Made by a program: the position numbers and the translations under genes
Assembly (NCBI GenBank): GCA_029207755.1
Contig: JARCOQ010000006.1
Coordinates: 27,362,522-27,426,521, forward strand
Origin: Chamaea fasciata
Lineage: Eukaryota; Chordata; Aves; Passeriformes; Sylviidae
DNA: 64,000 nt
Direction: 5' to 3'
The notes under the pieces: model-generated
Database searches by the model: none
What the model was told of the DNA's origin: nothing
Seen by the model: only the letters and a program-made list of their open reading frames with translations
Part shown: in pieces, positions 59,101-64,000 of the stretch
Position numbering within the stretch: position 1 is the stretch's first letter
Layout: each line of letters begins with the position of its first letter

Positions 59101-62100
59101 AGTCATCAAATATATTTTCAAATTCAGTGGCATTAAATGACTGTAGGAGTTTTCTAAATTACATTCTTTATGCAAAAAATCAACTGAGAAAAACTCCAAT
59201 GACCTTGCCTTTTTCGTTCCTTGTCACATTTTACAGTAACATTTTTTACTTATTGATCGGTTTATTTTAAACAAATAGAACTAGATAATAATCAGAAAAA
59301 GGCTGAAATCTTTGCTAGCTCCTTTGCTTTTTCTTTTTAACAGCTGGTTCTTATTGTTTGAATTACACCACCAGTGCCAGGCTTTTTCTTGTGATTAAAA
59401 TTATTTTGAATATATTTTTTATGTATTATTAACAGCAGGAGTTCTTTTCTGGTATTAATTTTTCAGATGTTTTAATTAGCAAATTTTAACATAAATTTAC
59501 TGATCACTTTTTAGAGTGAAGAGCTTAAATCAATCATCAGAGAAAGAGATGAGCTGCGGTCTGTGTTAGACAGATTTGAAAAACACATGATAGAAATTCA
59601 GTCCAATGTCAAATTATTGACTGCAGAAAGAGATAGATTAAATGTTCTTTATGAGCAGGTAAGAAGAAATTGTTTATAATTAACGTTGAAATAACCAATT
59701 AACACTTGTACTGTTGGTTATTTAAAATGAAAACCCTAGTAGAACACAACCAAGATTAATAAAATACATAACTATTTTTTTTTGCTTGTTAACAAAATTA
59801 TGTATCCTAGTTATTTTATTAACTGTAAAGCTATTAAAAGTTATTGCACTGGAATTTGGAAATTATAATCATCAGGAAACAATCAATAGAAGGCATGAGA
59901 AAGATGAGAAAGGAAGCAAGAAAGGGGTAGTTAACTGATAAGAGAACAGTGAAGTTAGGCTGTACTTGGGACAGTAAAAGAATATTATTTTGACAGCGTA
60001 AGTTATCATGCCACTGAGTGATTTAGGGAATACATTTTAGTTACCCATGGACAAATAAGACTATAATAGGACTTATATTGTAACTACAGCATTTTCTTGG
60101 TGTGTGCACTATATTGCAGCCGATGTATGCTAACAAACTATCATCTTTTAAAGTCTCAGAGTGAATTAAACAGAATGAGAAGAGAAGCAAAACACAGTTT
60201 AGTTTCTCAGAGTCACATAGGAGAAGAAAGAGACAGTGCACTGACTGACTTTAGAATACTCATGGCAGAAAAAGGAAGTCTTGAAGAAAAATTAAAGGTG
60301 AGCTTTTATAGCTTCATTGCTTACACTGAGGTGCCATATAGGGAAGGCTTATACAATAATGCTGTGTTTGTGTTTGGCTGTCTGTCAATTCCCCTTTTCC
60401 ATAACTTTTGATTTCCAACTCACTTGAGAGCTCAATGAATTTATATAATTATCGAATATCTATTATTGTTACTGTTATTGTTACGAATTACCAAGTTTTC
60501 CTGCAAACAGAGTCCCAAGCTGTTTACAGGAGAACTTGGTAATTCATAACCATAGTTGGATTTTAGTACCACAAAAATAAAGACCTGTTGTGTATCTGAA
60601 TGCAATGGCAGTAAATCTACCATCTTTGCTTAAAACATGTGCATGCAGTAGTAGAGATGTGTTTCCATTTCCATCATTTTTTCTTGTAGGTGTCTACCAG
60701 TGTTTTATACGTATGCCGCTTTGAAATACACAAAACACAGTAATCTAAGGCAAATTTGCAAACACACTAATCTAAGGCATTTCTAGGAAGTCTGAGAGTT
60801 TGTTTCACTGCAGTTATGCACAGAAGTCAGTGAACAAATAAGTAATCTTTAAAAGTTTCTTCATAGATTTAGGGAAAAGTCAGTTAGCTTTGTGGTGTGC
60901 CTTACATGTTGTAATTAATAATATTTCAATAAATTTATTTAGAATGTCTTAGGGCGCTAAGTTATACATGCATGCAACCACATATAGCTCAGTAAACTCC
61001 ACAACAACTCACAAATATTAATTTTGTTGGGACCAAATATAAATATACTATTTTAAAAAATCTAAACCAAGAACCAAACCCAAAGTCAGTGATGTTATAT
61101 TAAATTACAGTAATGTATTTTCAGCTAATGTTCTGTAGTTTTACAGAGAGAGCTTTGCATTTGGTCATCTATCTAAGAATGTAAAGCAGGATATTCTGAA
61201 ACATGAAGCTTAAATTTCTCTGATTAAATCTAAAAATGTCTGTCTTGTTATATGTAATTTTATATTTCTCAGATGCATCAAGAAGCAGCAAACCATGAAA
61301 AATCAAAGCTGCAGCATGATATTTCAGAATTGGAGAATAATATTCAAGGAGTAAGTGATTTTTTTAGGAAGTAAGCTTTTATTATTTCTAAAATAGGATA
61401 GACTGTTCCAGAAATTAGTTTTCATATCTGTTTTCAACTTAAATTTATTTAAAAGCCAAGTTGTGATAGCTTTCTGCAATAATAATATTTTGCTATTTAT
61501 TTTAAATTGCAGCTTCAGATTGAAAAGTGTGAATTAAGGACTACTGTCTCTATCCTGAAAGAAAGAATAAACTATTTGGAGAGTGAATTAAAACTGAAGT
61601 CAAGTAAACTTGCTCAGACTTCTGATGATTCTTCTCAATTTAAAGCTGAGATTTGCTCACTTCAGTAAGTCTGATACAAAATGTGGTGATCTTTTACAGA
61701 TGCTAGAATAATTTTTTTGATTCTGTGACTGTATAGCAGAGCTGAGTTCCTGGGAAAGACTATAATTATAAATATTTTAAAAATCACTTGGTACAGCTTA
61801 TATGTTAAAGAAAAGTAGCTGTAAGTAAGGAAAGTGCTGTAGTAGCTTTTCACAGCAAGCTTCCCCTGGACTTTCTTGATGACCAGATATACTGATAATT
61901 TTTATGGCTCATTCTAGAATTGTTTCCTCCAATAACCATCTTTTCCGCTTATGAATGTAGCAGAACTGAAAATTTCTAAAAGGATTCCCAAACACTCTTT
62001 GCTAAAAAGAAGACAGGTGACTTTCAAACTGCAGCTGTAGGACCTACAGTTTTGAGAACTGATATCTTACAATCTATAGACACAGTCTGTGGGGATTTGA

Positions 62101-63808
62101 CCTGCTTGCATAGAACTGGAGGATTCAAGTATCCTCAGATATTTGTAAGGCCTATTTAAACTTGCAGGATCATTGTGCTTTTTTAAACTTGTTATAGTCG
62201 GCTGTCTCAATGTCATAGAACAAGAAAAAGGCTCAGAGAAAGTGAAAACAGTATTGAATAAAGTTGGGCAGAAGTTTGAAAGTAGAGGTGGAATTGAGAG
62301 CCGTTGATGTACTGCAGATGACATCTTTTGGATGTTTGACAAGGGAAAGCAGGGTCTGTGTGGTACCCCCCATTCCCCACCTGAGCAGTACCACACTGCA
62401 CTCTGAACAGCACAGCACATGGGGGATTACTAGGAAGAACTGAAGCTGAGCAGCAGGCCTTGCAGTTCATCTTATGCTCCCAATTGCACAAAGAGGACTC
62501 TGGGTGAAACAATTAGTGTATTTGTTGGTGAAATTGTGACAATCATGAAAATTTAAAATCTTGTTAGGTTCCTATAATTTCAGTGTAAAGCATTGATATT
62601 GCAAAAAGAAGATGAAGAATAGGGCTACAGTCATTTTAGCATTTGGCTTTGTTTTGTGCATGGTGGAAATGCTGTGTTTGCCCCCCGCCCTTTTTTTTTC
62701 CCCTTCTAAAGTATCACTTTGAAGTAGATGAAAGCAATCTTTATTGAGAGATGCTGCATTCTGCATTGGTGAGGTTTTGTAAGAATGAAAAGCTTCTCTA
62801 GCTTTTGTGGGATCCCACTTGAGAGGGATTTTTTCTTGACCTGTTTCATAAATAATCTATTTAGTTACTTTGGAATTTTATTTTGGATTTTGTTTGGTTT
62901 TTTTTTTTTTTCCCTAAGTCACTTTGATATTTCTTTCCAAGAAAAACAACTATGTAGGTAGATTATTTCAAATATCTCTCAGGCTCTTTATTTTTTAAAA
63001 GAAGGATCAAAACTGTAGCTGTCAATTTGGTTGCTTCTAAAATGTGGTGTGGCAGACACATAATCACTACTATGAGCTACAAATCAAAAACTTGATAAAG
63101 CAAGAGTGAAAAGATACAAGTAACATGAAGAGTAACAGAAATCAGAGGAGGTGGATGTTTCAGGTTAACATGGTTGCTCCACCGAGGTTCCATTACTCCA
63201 TTTTGTGTTGGTGTTGAGATGGACTTGCAGCGAGAGTCCAGAGCAGCCAAGTGGTGTTGGCCTCAGTAATCCTTAAGTCCTCTCTCTCTGTAAGGGAGAG
63301 GATGGTTAGTGTGGCACAACCTCATGCTGCTGGTTGGTGATACAGCCCTGTCAGGAAGTTATGCTGGAACTGTTCCAGCACTTAAAGCAGCTTAAGAGCA
63401 GCAGTTGAAGACCCAGAATAGGTCCCAAACTTCTTTCAACTGTATACCGATTTTCCAGGCTCTTAAATGACCAGCTCCAGAAGTCTGTTGAAGATTTACA
63501 GCACAGATTGTCCCTCAAAAATGATGAACTGCAGACAGCTCATGAAGAAATTATAAAGCTGAAGGAAATAATAGGTAATCTGTAACTATTTTTATGCCTA
63601 TTTCCTGTCTGTTTTTTTTTTTTAATAGAAAGCACTTACTCTTTTGTTTTTAGATAGGTTAAACCAGAGGAGCACTTCACAGGAAGAAGCAGTCAGTGTG
63701 CTGAGAAGTACAATTAGTGTTTTGGACAAAGAAAAGGACAGTCTTCAAGAAACCGTAGATGAAAAAACAGAAAGAATTGCATGCTTAGATGACAACTTAG
63801 CTAACAGG
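49635..63808 (+). CDS. CEP135: CEP135, centrosomal protein of 135 kDa (5' part, truncated by window end)
   Basis: Coding exons: 49635-49747, 50730-50920, 51433-51600, 52987-53128, 53539-53623, 54580-54708, 55874-56089, 56664-56729, 57718-57868, 58852-59045, 59515-59658, 60154-60297, 61273-61350, 61513-61664, 63459-63574, 63654-63808. They sum to 2244 nt, 748 codons without a stop. The human protein is about 1140 aa, so roughly 390 residues lie beyond 64000. The start MSTSAERRFVNLRKRLDQLG matches the family N-terminus. Nearly the whole product is heptad-rich coiled coil. In vertebrates CEP135 is a centriole scaffold that links the SAS-6 cartwheel to microtubules, and its human loss causes primary microcephaly (MCPH8). 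All junctions are GT-AG. The exon 2 acceptor is probably TTTTGCAG at 49582. Confidence 0.96.
53539..57868 (+). CDS. CEP135: CEP135 central coiled-coil exons 6-10
   Basis: Exons 53539-53623, 54580-54708, 55874-56089, 56664-56729 and 57718-57868 encode residues about 205-420. Conserved segments are EIERLMLALDGGRS, NEKLIAHLNLQV, VVDLSNKNEELCQELNEID and AQQLERHKEIVLETADKE. The 66-nt exon at 56664 (KEIERKVSEIQDL) is the smallest. Confidence 0.92.
55193..55262. repeat. 35-bp tandem duplication, imperfect
   Basis: Two units starting TAGGGTAAAGGTGTTTGTGT at 55193 and 55228 differ at a few positions. They are GT-rich and lie in a CEP135 intron. Confidence 0.85.
58355..58690 (-). mobile_element. Old CR1 LINE fragment in CEP135 intron
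   Basis: CTCTTCTCCAGGCTGAATAA, GGGGCATAATCACATCCCTT and CATCCAGCCCAAGGTGCTG are diverged CR1 in reverse orientation. It lies upstream of the exon at 58852. Confidence 0.75.
58852..63808 (+). CDS. CEP135: CEP135 central/C-proximal coiled-coil exons 11-17
   Basis: Seven exons encode residues about 421-748. Landmarks are the conserved SPSRLD motif, RERDELRSVLDRFEKHM, EIQSNVKLLTAERDRL, LNDQLQKSVEDLQHRLS and DKEKDSLQETVDEKTERIA. Between AEK and SEELKSIIRERDEL the sequence looks about a dozen residues shorter than the human protein, judged from memory. The last donor is AGG|GTATGT after 63808. Confidence 0.92.
60480..60550. repeat. Long imperfect inverted repeat (hairpin) in CEP135 intron
   Basis: Arms 60480-60510 and 60520-60550 are complementary at 28 of 31 positions around a 9-base loop (AGTCCCAAG). 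In a transcript of the CEP135 strand one of the three mismatches is a U-G pair. It could be a pre-miRNA-like hairpin or a palindromic transposon relic. Confidence 0.85.
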
Positions 63809-64000
63809 GTATGTCCAGTAAAAGTACTACTTTGCATTCCACTTGGGGATTTTTAAAGCAGTTATGTTTTAGGGAGACATTTTGCCCTGATGACAAAGCC
63901 TGTGCAGAGCACATAAACACTATGCTTGGACCCAATGGAGTCATTTGCCAACTCAGTAGAACTTTTAATTATGAATGTTACTGCATTCCCTAAATACTCC

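Noticed and set aside
62325..62400. GTGTGGTAC / GTACCACAC inverted pair as a hairpin RNA
   Set aside because: Nine-base arms with a longer spacer are within chance expectation, and no other support is seen.
1..64000. CRISPR array, operon, phage or plasmid system
   Set aside because: The sequence is intron-rich vertebrate DNA; no regularly spaced repeats or compact gene clusters occur.

Overview
The window is vertebrate nuclear DNA, almost certainly from a bird and probably from a passerine. The evidence is short introns with canonical GT-AG sites, several CR1 LINE 3' ends in both orientations, two avian-type solo ERV LTRs, and one tRNA-Ile-headed SINE with a CR1-like tail that resembles the passerine TguSINE1 family. 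All three genes lie on the + strand in the order EXOC1L - EXOC1 - CEP135, matching the conserved order beside NMU on human 4q12 (from memory of that locus). No bacterial, plasmid, CRISPR or phage features are present.

Layout. 1-5.25 kb: intergenic, low-complexity tracts only. 5.26-10.83 kb: EXOC1L, three coding exons behind a CpG island, 171 aa. 10.83-16.3 kb: intergenic with a SINE (about 14.86-14.99 kb) and a CR1 fragment (about 15.5-16.15 kb). 16.33-42.7 kb: EXOC1 (exocyst subunit Sec3), a CpG-island promoter with two perfect CRE octamers and a CTCF-like core, one non-coding first exon and 18 coding exons giving 895 aa when the 45-nt cassette exon is included. A further 21-nt candidate microexon lies in its intron at 21500-21520. 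43.48-64 kb: CEP135, a CpG-island promoter flanked by CR1 copies, a non-coding first exon and 16 coding exons seen here (748 aa). The gene runs off the right edge, leaving roughly the last third of the protein outside.

Function. EXOC1 is the exocyst subunit that helps tether secretory vesicles at the plasma membrane through an N-terminal phosphoinositide-binding PH-like domain. EXOC1L contains only that domain and shares two intron positions and phases with EXOC1, so it looks like a tandem partial duplicate. CEP135 is a coiled-coil centriole scaffold protein that is functionally separate and only a neighbour.

I found no new multi-gene system. The items most worth checking are the in-frame EXOC1 microexon, a 31-bp-arm miRNA-like hairpin in a CEP135 intron, the EXOC1 promoter motif cluster, and a duplicated old repeat segment with an LTR between its copies.
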